Shown in pieces: positions 5,070 through 11,839 of a DNA stretch of 26,905 bases; within the stretch, counting starts at the first letter, position 1, and each line of letters starts with the position of its first letter. The position numbers were made by a program, and so were the translations under genes. This stretch comes from a virus, in IMG/VR virus record IMGVR_UViG_3300042198_000097, positions 1 through 26,905 of that record; one strand, written 5' to 3'. The notes beneath the pieces were generated by a model. The model did no database searches. It worked only from the letters and a program-made list of their open reading frames with translations, and had not been told where the DNA came from.

Positions 5070-7148
5070 TTAACCAAAACCCCACTCATTTAGAGCGGAA
5101 TAACCACGACTTTCCAGCATAGATTTCATCTGCTCAAAACATTCGGCGTAAGGCTTGTAACGGTCATGGTGTTTACCTCCGGACTTGACACCCCATAGGA
5201 GTTGAATTGCGCTTTCTTTGCCCATGTTTTTGTACAAAATATATCGCAACAGGTGAAGCTTCTCTTCTACGCTAAGCCCGTGTTCCGTATCGCATAGAGG
5301 CTTCACCTGGTCGTCAAACAATCTGGAGCCGAGAAGTTTCACCAAAAAGTTAGAGCGTTCCACCGTAATCTCTATACTACTTGGGCTATTTACTGTGCTT
5401 ACGTTTTGGTCTTTAGGCGGTTCTAGGATATCTAGTTTATCTGGTTCAGGCGAGGCTTCACCAAAACCTTCTCCCATTTGCCCGTATTTTGGGCTAGGGT
5501 TCACCGCAGGATTAGGTGAAGCCTGATTTGTTATTACCTTCTTTTCTGGCTTTCCTAATAGTTGATAAACGTCTTCTACCCAAAGTCCTTGTAGTCGCTG
5601 GTCTGTTCCAGTGCAACTATAATACAAGTCGCCTTTACCAAGTAGAGAATGGCTCGGACAATCATTACCAATTATGATTTTACCATCTTGGAATGATTTA
5701 GTCTTTAACGCCACTCTTACAGGACAGTTAGAACGTATAAGCGGAGATACCACACTAGCATCTGGTCTCTGTGTTCCTAAAATGAAGTGTAAACCAGCAC
5801 CACGACCTTGGGCTAAGAGTTGACGTAGTTGGGCGGTAAAGTCTGAGCTATATTCGTCATCCATGAAAGCAGCAAACTCGTCAAAAAATACGACTACTCT
5901 ACAAAGTTTTTGGACAGATGGCAGTTTATTATATGCGTTAATATCCATAACTTCATGTTTTTTAAGTAGGCTATAACGACGACGCATCTCTGCATTAAGA
6001 ACGGTAAGTTGTTCTAGTGCTTCCTCTTGGGAATCTATAATTCTAACGTGTGGATAGTTTTGAAATTTAGCAAACCCAACTTGTTTTGGGTCTATTAAAT
6101 AGATCTGGCACATTGCCGGGCTAAACCTGGCAATAAGACTGCTTATGGCTGCTACCATCCACTCGGTTTTTCCAGAACCTGTTATGCCACCTACTAATAC
6201 GTGTGGCGAATCTGCATTAGCTAACGACGCTTGTACTAACTGATTGTTAATGTTTACTCCAATTGGAATGGTAAACGCTTCAACATTCTTGTTTAAGTAA
6301 TTAGCGTATTGATAGTAGGGACAAAATTCTCTATCTTGACGTGGGAAGTCAATAGCCACACCACCCGCTTGTGCAGTAATGAAAGGCTCAGAATCAAGTC
6401 CACAATGTATCTGCAAATCTGCACCTAACTTCTTGAATTTATCAAAACCTACGCCCATAGGAGGTTTAACTTTAACTCTAAGAAACGCAGGTGCTTTGAT
6501 AGTTTCTACTATTTCTGCACCACGTATTCCCGCACGAGATAAGGTTTTAAGTAAGTCTTGGGATAGGTCTTGGGTATCTTGTGAGTTACCTAAGTCATTT
6601 AGTAAGTTAATACCAGATTTAGTAAAATCATCTAACTCGTTTAACTGGTCTTCTGATTCGTCATAGCTAAAATATCTGGGCGCTTGACTGTTACTAGAAC
6701 CATCAAAATCATTACTATAACCATTTGCTTCAATACCGGATAGAACTGGTACAGGCTTTTTAGCTGCAAACGGTTGCAAGATTCTGTTAAATGAGAATGG
6801 TTTTTGCTGCTTCTGTTGTAATTGTTGTAGTTTTTGTTGTCTTTCCAGTCTTTTTCTTTGCTGCTCATTTTGAATGTCCTCCTCTGCTTGTGTCTTAAAT
6901 AGGTCTATACTTGCATTATGATATGCAGTTTTGTAGTTATCCTCTTCTATGGCTAACAACTCTGCTTCCCACGCATTTTCCCTGGTCTTATTGTTTAGTA
7001 TTAACGCGTAACATAAAGACATTAAACTAGTTATTGTCCTGACTTCTTTAAACCGTTGCCAAGGTAAGGTAGCAGGTATTAATGTCATTAAAGTTATTAG
7101 TGCTAAATGTGGTAGAACTGGCGTTTGTGTGTTAAATTGTCTTTTCAC
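5070..7148 (-). CDS. FtsK/SpoIIIE-type membrane-anchored DNA translocase
   Basis: The protein has 692 residues. Two hydrophobic stretches near the N-terminus (about 12-29 and 38-51) suggest a membrane hairpin. A Q/K-rich coiled coil follows (90-118), then a disordered linker to 200 and the FtsK beta domain. The motor core has Walker A GGITGSGKT (320-328), LIDPKQ (351-356), Walker B VVVFFDEF (418-425), and QGRGAGLHFILGTQRPDA. These are the signature positions of FtsK/SpoIIIE ATPases, which pump double-stranded DNA. There is no recognisable gamma domain at the C-terminus; instead a charged helical tail (about 600-692) is specific to this protein. It is the last gene of an operon of small membrane proteins, which should be its partners. 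Phage or plasmid DNA transfer, segregation and packaging are all possible roles. Confidence 0.85.
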   Translation of the reverse strand: MKRQFNTQTPVLPHLALITLMTLIPATLPWQRFKEVRTITSLMSLCYALILNNKTRENAWEAELLAIEEDNYKTAYHNASIDLFKTQAEEDIQNEQQRKRLERQQKLQQLQQKQQKPFSFNRILQPFAAKKPVPVLSGIEANGYSNDFDGSSNSQAPRYFSYDESEDQLNELDDFTKSGINLLNDLGNSQDTQDLSQDLLKTLSRAGIRGAEIVETIKAPAFLRVKVKPPMGVGFDKFKKLGADLQIHCGLDSEPFITAQAGGVAIDFPRQDREFCPYYQYANYLNKNVEAFTIPIGVNINNQLVQASLANADSPHVLVGGITGSGKTEWMVAAISSLIARFSPAMCQIYLIDPKQVGFAKFQNYPHVRIIDSQEEALEQLTVLNAEMRRRYSLLKKHEVMDINAYNKLPSVQKLCRVVVFFDEFAAFMDDEYSSDFTAQLRQLLAQGRGAGLHFILGTQRPDASVVSPLIRSNCPVRVALKTKSFQDGKIIIGNDCPSHSLLGKGDLYYSCTGTDQRLQGLWVEDVYQLLGKPEKKVITNQASPNPAVNPSPKYGQMGEGFGEASPEPDKLDILEPPKDQNVSTVNSPSSIEITVERSNFLVKLLGSRLFDDQVKPLCDTEHGLSVEEKLHLLRYILYKNMGKESAIQLLWGVKSGGKHHDRYKPYAECFEQMKSMLESRGYSALNEWGFG

Positions 7149-7174
7149 TATATACCTCCATAAACTAATTAACT

Positions 7175-7423
7175 CTAATTAACCCAACCTAAAATAAAAC
7201 CTGCGCCAAAGCCTAATCCAACGATTGTGAAAAATTTTCTTGTGCCAGGAAACAAAATACTAAACACCACCGCAAACGCTACAATAGTTCCTAGAACTTG
7301 TAGTATATTGGGATACCATCGGCTTAAATATCCTGTTACTGCGCCACAACCTACTAAAATTAACCCTTGATTTATCACTGAACCTGCTTTAGCGGACTGT
7401 ACTAATGGTGATTCGTCGCTCAT
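7175..7423 (-). CDS. Small membrane protein of the FtsK operon
   Basis: An 82-residue protein dominated by hydrophobic segments: about 15-33 (INQGLILVGCGAVTGYLSR), 39-57 (ILQVLGTIVAFAVVFSILF) and 63-81 (FFTIVGLGFGAGFILGWV). It is therefore probably a three-pass inner-membrane protein. I do not recognise the family. The start overlaps the end of the upstream gene by four bases (ATGA), which implies translational coupling, and the FtsK gene follows 26 bp later. Confidence 0.65.
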   Translation of the reverse strand: MSDESPLVQSAKAGSVINQGLILVGCGAVTGYLSRWYPNILQVLGTIVAFAVVFSILFPGTRKFFTIVGLGFGAGFILGWVN

Positions 7424-7836
7424 ACAAAACCTCCTAAAATATGTCTGGGTGAACTACCTGAAATTGCCTTCTTGCCAACACCTCTGTAACTGGACGGTAG
7501 TGCTTTAAACTCACGTCTTTTAGGTATTAACTTTTCGTTGGTACGGTGCATCTGCATTGCCAAATCTATGGTTTTCCCTTCTAATTGGGCATTTGATTCA
7601 TAGATGGTTCTAACTGCGTTTACTTTCATTTGTCCAGCTTGACAATATGCTTGAACTCTTTCTGCACGTTCTGTAAGTTCCTCGGCTTCTTTGACCATCT
7701 GGTCTAGCTGGTCTTCCGAAACATCCATGGTGTACTTATAGATTGGCTTGTGGTTCTGTTGCACTAAATCCAGTAGCTGTGTACTGCTTTTGGATACGTT
7801 GGCATTTAACTTGCCAAAAAACGCAAATATACTCAC
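7420..7836 (-). CDS. Coiled-coil protein of the FtsK operon
   Basis: A 138-residue soluble protein, not recognised. Residues 40-100 form a long helix with heptad character (DQLDQMVKEAEELTERAERVQAY..., ESNAQLEGKTIDLAMQMHR), which suggests oligomerisation or a structural scaffold. The C-terminus is basic and glycine-rich (SSYRGVGKKAISGSSPRH). It overlaps the genes on both sides by four bases, so it is tightly coupled to two membrane proteins. Confidence 0.6.
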   Translation of the reverse strand: MSIFAFFGKLNANVSKSSTQLLDLVQQNHKPIYKYTMDVSEDQLDQMVKEAEELTERAERVQAYCQAGQMKVNAVRTIYESNAQLEGKTIDLAMQMHRTNEKLIPKRREFKALPSSYRGVGKKAISGSSPRHILGGFV

Positions 7837-8078
7837 TTTTTGACGTTCCTAATTACGCATGTTTGTTCTGTATTTCCAGCATCGGTAAAACCTGTTACAA
7901 CGTTGCCTATGATTGTTGTAGTGGTTGTAATTGCCCATGCTATACCAGCAACTGTTAACCCAGAAACTAGTATGGTTGGCACTTGACTGGGTTCGTAGTG
8001 ACGCTCTATATGCGTTTCAGTGTCTTCATATTTTTGTATTGACACTTCTTTGACTAACCTTAATTTTTTGGTATCCAT
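7833..8078 (-). CDS. Single-pass membrane protein of the FtsK operon
   Basis: An 81-residue protein with a charged N-terminal half (KKLRLVKEVSIQKYEDTETHIERHYE) and one hydrophobic helix at about 34-62 (TILVSGLTVAGIAWAI..., then IIGNVVTGF). A short tail with one Cys follows. The family is not recognised. The ATG has AAGGAG nearby (gAGTAATT precedes, AAGGAGTAATT at about 8083-8093), a good ribosome site. It overlaps the next gene by four bases. Confidence 0.6.
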   Translation of the reverse strand: MDTKKLRLVKEVSIQKYEDTETHIERHYEPSQVPTILVSGLTVAGIAWAITTTTTIIGNVVTGFTDAGNTEQTCVIRNVKK

Positions 8079-8129
8079 AATTACTCCTTAATTCTCCTTG
8101 CTGATTCTTGGCTTAAAGTATTATCGGTT

Positions 8130-8558
8130 TTATCGGTTCTTAGCTAGTTCGTCTAAGAACGTTACTGCACCCCATAAAAATGCAACTGCACCTATGGCAA
8201 TTGGTATAACTGGAAGTGCTACACTAACCGCAGCACCTGCATAACCTACTGTGGCTGCAATACCAGTGATAGATCCAACTCCTAAAATGTTTTCGATTAG
8301 CATACGCACCTTTTTGTTTTGTAATAACTGTTGAAAGATTCTGATTTCAGTAGCTGTCTGTGCCATTTCTATTTGAGATTCTTGGATTGCAGACAGCTTT
8401 ATCAATTGTTCCCGGATATCACTGGCTTGGAGTAATTGAGACAACTCCTGTGCCAGTTCTGGTGTTAAGTTTAACTCGTCTAAAGCTGCTTCAATTACTT
8501 GTAATCTGGTAGCATTGACTTGAGTTGTTCTAACAGTTGATTCCGGGTTTGAGTCAAC
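8130..8558 (-). CDS. Frame -1 extension carrying two membrane helices
   Basis: This frame is open from the slippery site at 8558-8564 to the stop at 8130. It encodes 142 residues: a helical part (VNATRLQVIEAALDELNL, TPELAQELSQLLQ), a helix with IEMAQTATEIRIFQQLLQ, and two hydrophobic helices (ILGVGSITGIAATVGYAGAAVSVA, VIPIAIGAVAFLWGAVTF). No ATG, GTG or TTG lies in its first 38 codons. The only candidate, TTG 8444, is inside the helical region and lacks good context apart from GGAG directly adjacent. I therefore read it as the -1 frameshift extension of the upstream gene, giving a 338-residue fusion. Separate translation from TTG 8444 (104 residues) remains the alternative. Confidence 0.55.
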   Translation of the reverse strand, partial: VDSNPESTVRTTQVNATRLQVIEAALDELNLTPELAQELSQLLQASDIREQLIKLSAIQESQIEMAQTATEIRIFQQLLQNKKVRMLIENILGVGSITGIAATVGYAGAAVSVALPVIPIAIGAVAFLWGAVTFLDELAKNR

Positions 8559-9145
8559 TTTTTTTGCTTAGCATACACTTCGGTTAGGTTAGATTGAATA
8601 CTCTTAGAAGTGTTACCTAGGTTTTGGTGTAGCGTTCCAATTTGTTCTGTTAACGCTTGTTGCTTGGCTGACAAAAAAGAATCGTATACCGTACTTTGTC
8701 CTTTGGTGTACGCTTCTAAGGACGATAAAGCAGCATTAACACCGGTTACACCAGCAGTTATGGTGTCAGCTACCGCCATGGTATTTAAAGTTTCCGTAGC
8801 AATAGTGTTTTGGATTGCCAAGATATTGGTAGTGTTAGCTTCAACTTGCTGTCCAGTAGTTAACTCACCTCCTGCAACTTGATGTGTTTCAGGTATTTCT
8901 TGCGCAACTTGTGTGTTGTGTGCTATATCTGCCCAGTTATCTTCTGACTCTTGCGCTTTAGACTGTTTTGCTAAAGCGGTTAACTTTTGTCCTAGTACGC
9001 TATCAGGTGCTATGTTAGGCAACAAAGAATCTACCTTAATCTGCATTTCTGGATATTGTTGTTTAATCTCGCGTAGGAGGTCAAAAGGAGCCATGCCAAT
9101 AGCGTTAGCAAATTCTTTGATAGTTGTGTTGTTAGTTGAGTTCAT
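8495..9145 (-). CDS. IF2N-like/coiled-coil protein with terminal slippery site
   Basis: The zero-frame product has 216 residues. The N-terminus (TIKEFANAIGMAPFDLLREIKQ..., KVDSLLPNI) resembles the small helical IF2-N type domain. The middle is Ala/Thr-rich, and the C-terminal part is coiled coil (SAKQQALTEQIGTLHQNLGNTSKSIQ...). No function is recognised. Codons 194-196 read CAA AAA AAG, so the canonical A AAA AAG slippery heptamer falls 20 codons before the stop. The -1 frame opens immediately before it, after a TAA, and continues for 142 codons into membrane helices. The likely outcome is a soluble short form and a membrane-anchored long form. It overlaps the upstream gene by 14 bp. Confidence 0.65.
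   Translation of the reverse strand: MNSTNNTTIKEFANAIGMAPFDLLREIKQQYPEMQIKVDSLLPNIAPDSVLGQKLTALAKQSKAQESEDNWADIAHNTQVAQEIPETHQVAGGELTTGQQVEANTTNILAIQNTIATETLNTMAVADTITAGVTGVNAALSSLEAYTKGQSTVYDSFLSAKQQALTEQIGTLHQNLGNTSKSIQSNLTEVYAKQKKLTQTRNQLLEQLKSMLPDYK
8558..8564 (-). promoter_or_regulatory. dnaX-type -1 frameshift heptamer
   Basis: On the minus strand the sequence is a run of seven A then G. In the reading frame of the 8495-9145 gene it parses as A AAA AAG, the heptamer used for -1 frameshifting in E. coli dnaX. The -1 frame is closed by TAA just upstream (TAA GCA AAA AAA GTT) and open for 142 codons downstream. A possible stimulatory stem is GTTGACT directly after the heptamer with AGTCAAT about 35 bases on. 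Confidence 0.6.
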
Positions 9146-9509
9146 AATTACCTCGTAAGATTTGGTCGTTTAAAATTTGCAATTTTTCTTGAATAATTTG
9201 AGCCTTGTTCTTAGTCCGACGATATCTATTAGTTAACTCTTGGATAGTTCTAAGTAGTTCTAAATGTTGTTCATTTTCAAGTGGTCTACCGTTCAAAGAA
9301 CCAGTGTTTGGGTCTACATAGATTTTTAGCGGGTCTAAGAAAGTTGCGCCGGTCAACAATAGGGTTTGTACTGAGCGTACTGTGTTATAGCCTAGTAAAC
9401 GGGCAACTTCTGTGCGGGTCATGTCCGGTAGTAAAGTATGGACTTTACTGGGTTTGGACTGGTGTTTTCTCCCGACTATTTTTGTTGGGTAAAACGTTAT
9501 CTCTGACAT
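9132..9509 (-). CDS. Helix-turn-helix protein, first gene of the FtsK operon
   Basis: A 125-residue protein. Residues 29-50 (MTRTEVARLLGYNTVRSVQTLL) form a helix-turn-helix of the MerR/excisionase or RHH-free type that reads as DNA-binding. The following GRPLENEQHLELLRTIQELTNRYRRTKNKAQIIQEKLQILN is a long helix suited to dimerisation. It is basic overall at the N-terminus (KIVGRKHQSKPSK). Its position at the head of the operon suggests it either regulates the operon or marks the DNA on which the FtsK motor acts. No exact family is assigned. Its promoter is not obvious in 9510-9600. Confidence 0.6.
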   Translation of the reverse strand: MSEITFYPTKIVGRKHQSKPSKVHTLLPDMTRTEVARLLGYNTVRSVQTLLLTGATFLDPLKIYVDPNTGSLNGRPLENEQHLELLRTIQELTNRYRRTKNKAQIIQEKLQILNDQILRGNYELN

Positions 9510-9600
9510 GGCAATCTAGTCTTAATCTGGTCTTAGTCTATCTTTCAGCTTTTTTGGTATCAGTCCGTTGCTGGCGTACTGCCGTCTTGCTGCTGATTAA

Positions 9601-9629
9601 AAGATAAAACAAAAGCCTATTGCTAGGCT
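9601..9629 (-). terminator. Terminator of the small regulator gene
   Basis: AGCCTA (9614-9619) pairs with TAGGCT (9624-9629), with a 4-base loop. On the minus strand it is followed by TTTTGTTTTATC. It separates the regulator gene at 9714-9962 from the FtsK operon. Confidence 0.65.
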
Positions 9630-9713
9630 AGTGTTGTGTGCTATCAATTTGTGTAGCGCATAAGAGACTATAAAATAAGTCTCATGAGTGAGCTTTGTTA
9701 GAGTAGAATTGGG

Positions 9714-9962
9714 TTAGCTATAATCGTCAAATGCAAAAAAAGTTACGCGTTTCCCAGTCGCAGTCCAAAACTTATCCACAGTCTTTAACTGTACTAATAC
9801 GCTGGGAGGTGGTACGCGACGGTTTTTAGAACTTTCATGGAAACAATAAGATTTAACCGTCTGTTCTGATTTGCCAAGTGCTACAGCTAACTCAGCATAA
9901 GTCAAATTATATTTTTCTTTGAACCCAAGGATGGCTTGCGCTGATGTTTTTATTGCCGGCAT
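9714..9962 (-). CDS. Small helix-turn-helix regulator
   Basis: An 82-residue protein. Residues 8-34 (AQAILGFKEKYNLTYAELAVALGKSEQTVKSYCF) match the XRE/LuxR-like helix-turn-helix pattern, with the recognition helix at SEQTVKSYC. The remainder (PPSVLVQLKTVDKFWTATGKRVTFFAF) is probably a small dimer interface. The ATG at 9962 has CAGGAG seven to twelve bases upstream. It has its own promoter (TTGGAA-17-TAGATA) and terminator, and is divergent from a ribbon-helix-helix gene. A repressor or autoregulator role is inferred from this arrangement. Confidence 0.65.
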   Translation of the reverse strand: MPAIKTSAQAILGFKEKYNLTYAELAVALGKSEQTVKSYCFHESSKNRRVPPPSVLVQLKTVDKFWTATGKRVTFFAFDDYS

Positions 9963-9985
9963 GATATCATTCTCCTGCTGTCAAG

Positions 9986-10014
9986 TATCTAGAGTATATT
10001 GCTATTATTTCCAA
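9986..10014 (-). promoter_or_regulatory. Promoter of the helix-turn-helix regulator
   Basis: Minus strand: TTGGAA (10014-10009), a 17-bp spacer and TAGATA (9991-9986). It overlaps the divergent promoter at 9999-10027, so the two cannot easily be occupied together. Confidence 0.5.
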
Positions 10015-10027
10015 GATACCTTATATT
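9999..10027 (+). promoter_or_regulatory. Promoter of the ribbon-helix-helix gene
   Basis: TTGCTA (9999-10004), 17 bp and TATATT (10022-10027). It lies inside the territory of the opposing promoter. AAGGAG precedes the ATG at 10091. Confidence 0.5.
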
Positions 10028-10090
10028 TAATCCACTAGCAAGAGTAAAAACAACTTATTTGCAAAAACCCACAAAAAAGGAGCAAAAATT

Positions 10091-10321
10091 ATGCAGATTT
10101 CTATCACATTACCAGACTATTATAATGCGCTTATTGAAGCTATAGCGGAGGAAACAGGACAATCTAAAAGCAGTATTGTGGCTGACTGCGTTAAAAATGG
10201 TATTAATGGTGTATTGGAAACGTTAAATAGAGCGCACGTTTACCAAAAAACATTTCCAGAGATGTCTTTAAAAGAGCGTGTAGAGCAAATTAAACAGATT
10301 AAAAAAGATAAAGTGGAATGA
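10091..10321 (+). CDS. Ribbon-helix-helix (CopG/Arc-type) regulator
   Basis: A 76-residue protein starting MQISITLPDYYNALIEAIAEETGQSKSSIVADCVKNGI, the classical strand-helix-helix layout of CopG/MetJ/Arc proteins: beta strand 1-7, helix 9-20, turn GQSKS, helix 25-37. The tail (EMSLKERVEQIKQIKKDK) is a basic helix. Such proteins bind DNA as dimers and often act as plasmid copy-control or antitoxin regulators. No toxin gene follows; the next gene is convergent tail gene L. The ribosome site AAGGAG is good. It may form a regulatory pair with the divergent helix-turn-helix gene. Confidence 0.75.
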   Translation: MQISITLPDYYNALIEAIAEETGQSKSSIVADCVKNGINGVLETLNRAHVYQKTFPEMSLKERVEQIKQIKKDKVE

Positions 10322-10343
10322 CAGAAAAATACGCATAAACACA

Positions 10344-11090
10344 CTAGGAATAAGTGTTAAGCCCTGGAAATCCACCAAATGGTAACGTGCTAAATTTCCC
10401 AAATCTTATTTCACATGCTTTAAGTGTTTTAGCGCATATATCCTCATTTTCGTTGTTAGTTTGTTGATTGTTTATGGTATACCATAGTTTTTTTGTTGGA
10501 TCATTTGGATCTGTCTTAGGAATATGTCCACATTCTCCACCGCGATATATCCAGGGACAGCTACGGCTCATTATCCTGGCAGGTAGAGTAATTCCGTCTG
10601 TATCGAAAGGTGTAGTTAGCTTAAATTTTACCGTTTGGTAATTTTCTTCTTGTAGTTGCTCAATTACGTATACCTGGAAAGGTAGCTCTTTTATGCTATC
10701 TCCAGCGTTAGATTCTCCGTCTAGAAATCGTTTTTGAGTAACACGACGCTTAACGTAAGTGCCTTCTAATCTGTAATTAGGGTTAATACGTGTTTCTCTA
10801 AGCCAACTAGTTAAAATGCCACCAACGTTACTTACGGTTATTGTTGGAGTTGGTATAGCACCTTGTCCTATTAGATCAAACCCTTCTCCTTGTATACCTA
10901 GAGCATAGTATAAATTACCTTCAAAAGATAGCCCAGGTATGCTATTATCTTCTTTAACAAAGTTACATATTCTAATAACTGTATCGTCAGCCCATTTGTT
11001 AGTTCCGGGTTTGCTTGTATCCCAATAAAATTTATAGAACTCGTATAGTTCAATAAAGCTGTCTGGATTTAAACTAAGTAGATTAATCAT
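10344..11090 (-). CDS. Minor tail protein L (iron-sulfur tail tip protein)
   Basis: From ATG 11090 the protein has 248 residues; an ORF start at 11150 would run through the RNA element upstream and is rejected. The C-terminal half carries four cysteines, C178, C187, C219 and C226. Their 9 and 7 residue spacings equal those I recall for the [4Fe-4S] cluster of lambda gpL (C173, C182, C205, C212). The motif SRSCPWIYRGGECGH is typical of the family. gpL caps the tail tube and joins gpJ at the tip. The N-terminal half is the beta-rich DUF1833-like part common to L proteins. Its leader is element copy 2, whose terminal GGGAAC lies a few bases before the start codon and may stand in for a Shine-Dalgarno sequence. 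Confidence 0.85.
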   Translation of the reverse strand: MINLLSLNPDSFIELYEFYKFYWDTSKPGTNKWADDTVIRICNFVKEDNSIPGLSFEGNLYYALGIQGEGFDLIGQGAIPTPTITVSNVGGILTSWLRETRINPNYRLEGTYVKRRVTQKRFLDGESNAGDSIKELPFQVYVIEQLQEENYQTVKFKLTTPFDTDGITLPARIMSRSCPWIYRGGECGHIPKTDPNDPTKKLWYTINNQQTNNENEDICAKTLKACEIRFGKFSTLPFGGFPGLNTYS

Positions 11091-11094
11091 ATAT

Positions 11095-11243
11095 GTTCCC
11101 ATTGATTGGTGTGCCATTTGATTTTCCGGCACATCTGCGTACAGCGTCACCGCTTGTACTTACTCCCATTTCGGAGAGTCTTTCTGCCTGGATGCCAGAC
11201 AATCCCGCCCGAACTGCGGTACTCTTGCAGTATAACGCAGGTT
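11095..11243 (-). ncRNA. Structured RNA element, copy 2 (full length)
   Basis: On the minus strand it repeats the order of copy 1: CTGCG...CGCAG stem, TTCGGGCGGGA, hairpin TGTCTGG/CCAGGCA followed by GAAAGAC, hairpin CTCC/GGAG, a long hairpin GTAC.AGCG/CGCTGTAC around GTGA, then TGTGCC/GGCACA around GGAAAATCAAAT, and GGGAAC at the end. Several helices differ in sequence from copy 1 but keep pairing, which is strong evidence for a folded RNA. It ends five bases before the start codon of gene L, in sense orientation. Confidence 0.6.
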
Positions 11244-11278
11244 TTTTATTTGTGTGGCAGGTGAAACGAATATATCAT

Positions 11279-11307
11279 ATAAATACCAGGTTAATTCCGG
11301 TATTTAT
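11279..11307. repeat. Inverted repeat after the acidic tail gene
   Basis: ATAAATACC (11279-11287) and GGTATTTAT (11299-11307) pair perfectly. The repeat lies just past the stop of the minus-strand gene at 11309. It lacks a T run, so it is a weak terminator or mRNA 3'-end stabiliser. A relative with the same GGTTAAT.CCGGTATT core occurs at 4986-5002. Confidence 0.5.
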
Positions 11308-11308
11308 A

Positions 11309-11839
11309 TTATAACTGCTGTAGTATACCTATTATTTCTGTAATGAGGCTAAATAAATGCTGCAAAATAGATATTAAAATAAGATTAAGTTTATGTTTGG
11401 GTTGGTCTTCAATGGATTCCGATGCTTCCGATGCTTCCGATGTTCTGGGTGGTTTAGGTATCTTAAATCTGTTAAGTTTAGCTGCGTCCGTATCATTTGC
11501 ATCTTCTGCGCCTTCCGTACCTGCTATTATATTATTCTCAAGTTCTTCTAATTCTTTTAATTCTTCCTCGTCAAGTTCTGTATAATTAACTTTAAAAGAT
11601 TCTATCCACTCGTCTTCTGTTGTGGACAAAACAACTACTATCTTGGTAAATTCATAGTTTTCCAGAATTGCGTCTATCAATAATTCGTGGTTTTGTCCAA
11701 GTATTTTACAATCTTTGGTGGCGCAACTTATAATAACGTCTTGCACTTCAAAATCGTCTTTACAGTCTGGGTCGTTATAAGCGTAAGAACTTATGCTGCA
11801 TCTGTCCAATGTGTCTAAAATAGTCTCCAGATTTACCAT
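11309..11839 (-). CDS. Acidic tail-module protein, unknown function
   Basis: The start is ATG 11839, preceded by AAGGAG eight bases upstream. Upstream in-frame starts lie inside gene K without a ribosome site. The product has 176 residues. The N-terminal half (VNLETILDTLDRCSISSYAY..., VVLSTTEDEWIESF) looks folded. The middle is very acidic (TELDEEELKELEELENN), followed by a repeated SEASEASES segment and a hydrophobic C-terminal helix (LNLILISILQHLFSLITEIIGILQQL), perhaps a membrane anchor. It overlaps K by 65 bp. It sits where lambda-like phages sometimes carry an accessory tail-tip gene, but no family is recognised. Confidence 0.6.
   Translation of the reverse strand: MVNLETILDTLDRCSISSYAYNDPDCKDDFEVQDVIISCATKDCKILGQNHELLIDAILENYEFTKIVVVLSTTEDEWIESFKVNYTELDEEELKELEELENNIIAGTEGAEDANDTDAAKLNRFKIPKPPRTSEASEASESIEDQPKHKLNLILISILQHLFSLITEIIGILQQL
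11415..11442 (+). repeat. Short 9-bp tandem repeat
   Basis: GATGCTTCC occurs twice in tandem, flanked by partial copies. On the coding (minus) strand it gives Ser-Glu-Ala repeats in the acidic protein. Length variation by slippage is possible. Confidence 0.6.

Noticed and set aside
9281-9607. Open frame on the plus strand over the helix-turn-helix gene
   Set aside because: Composition is that of a shadow; the opposite frame has a helix-turn-helix and operon context.
10091-10321. Toxin-antitoxin operon
   Set aside because: The ribbon-helix-helix gene has no partner; the following gene is tail protein L on the other strand.
10322-10365. Terminator between the ribbon-helix-helix gene and gene L
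   Set aside because: Only a 5-bp ACACT/AGTGT stem without a T run; too weak to call.
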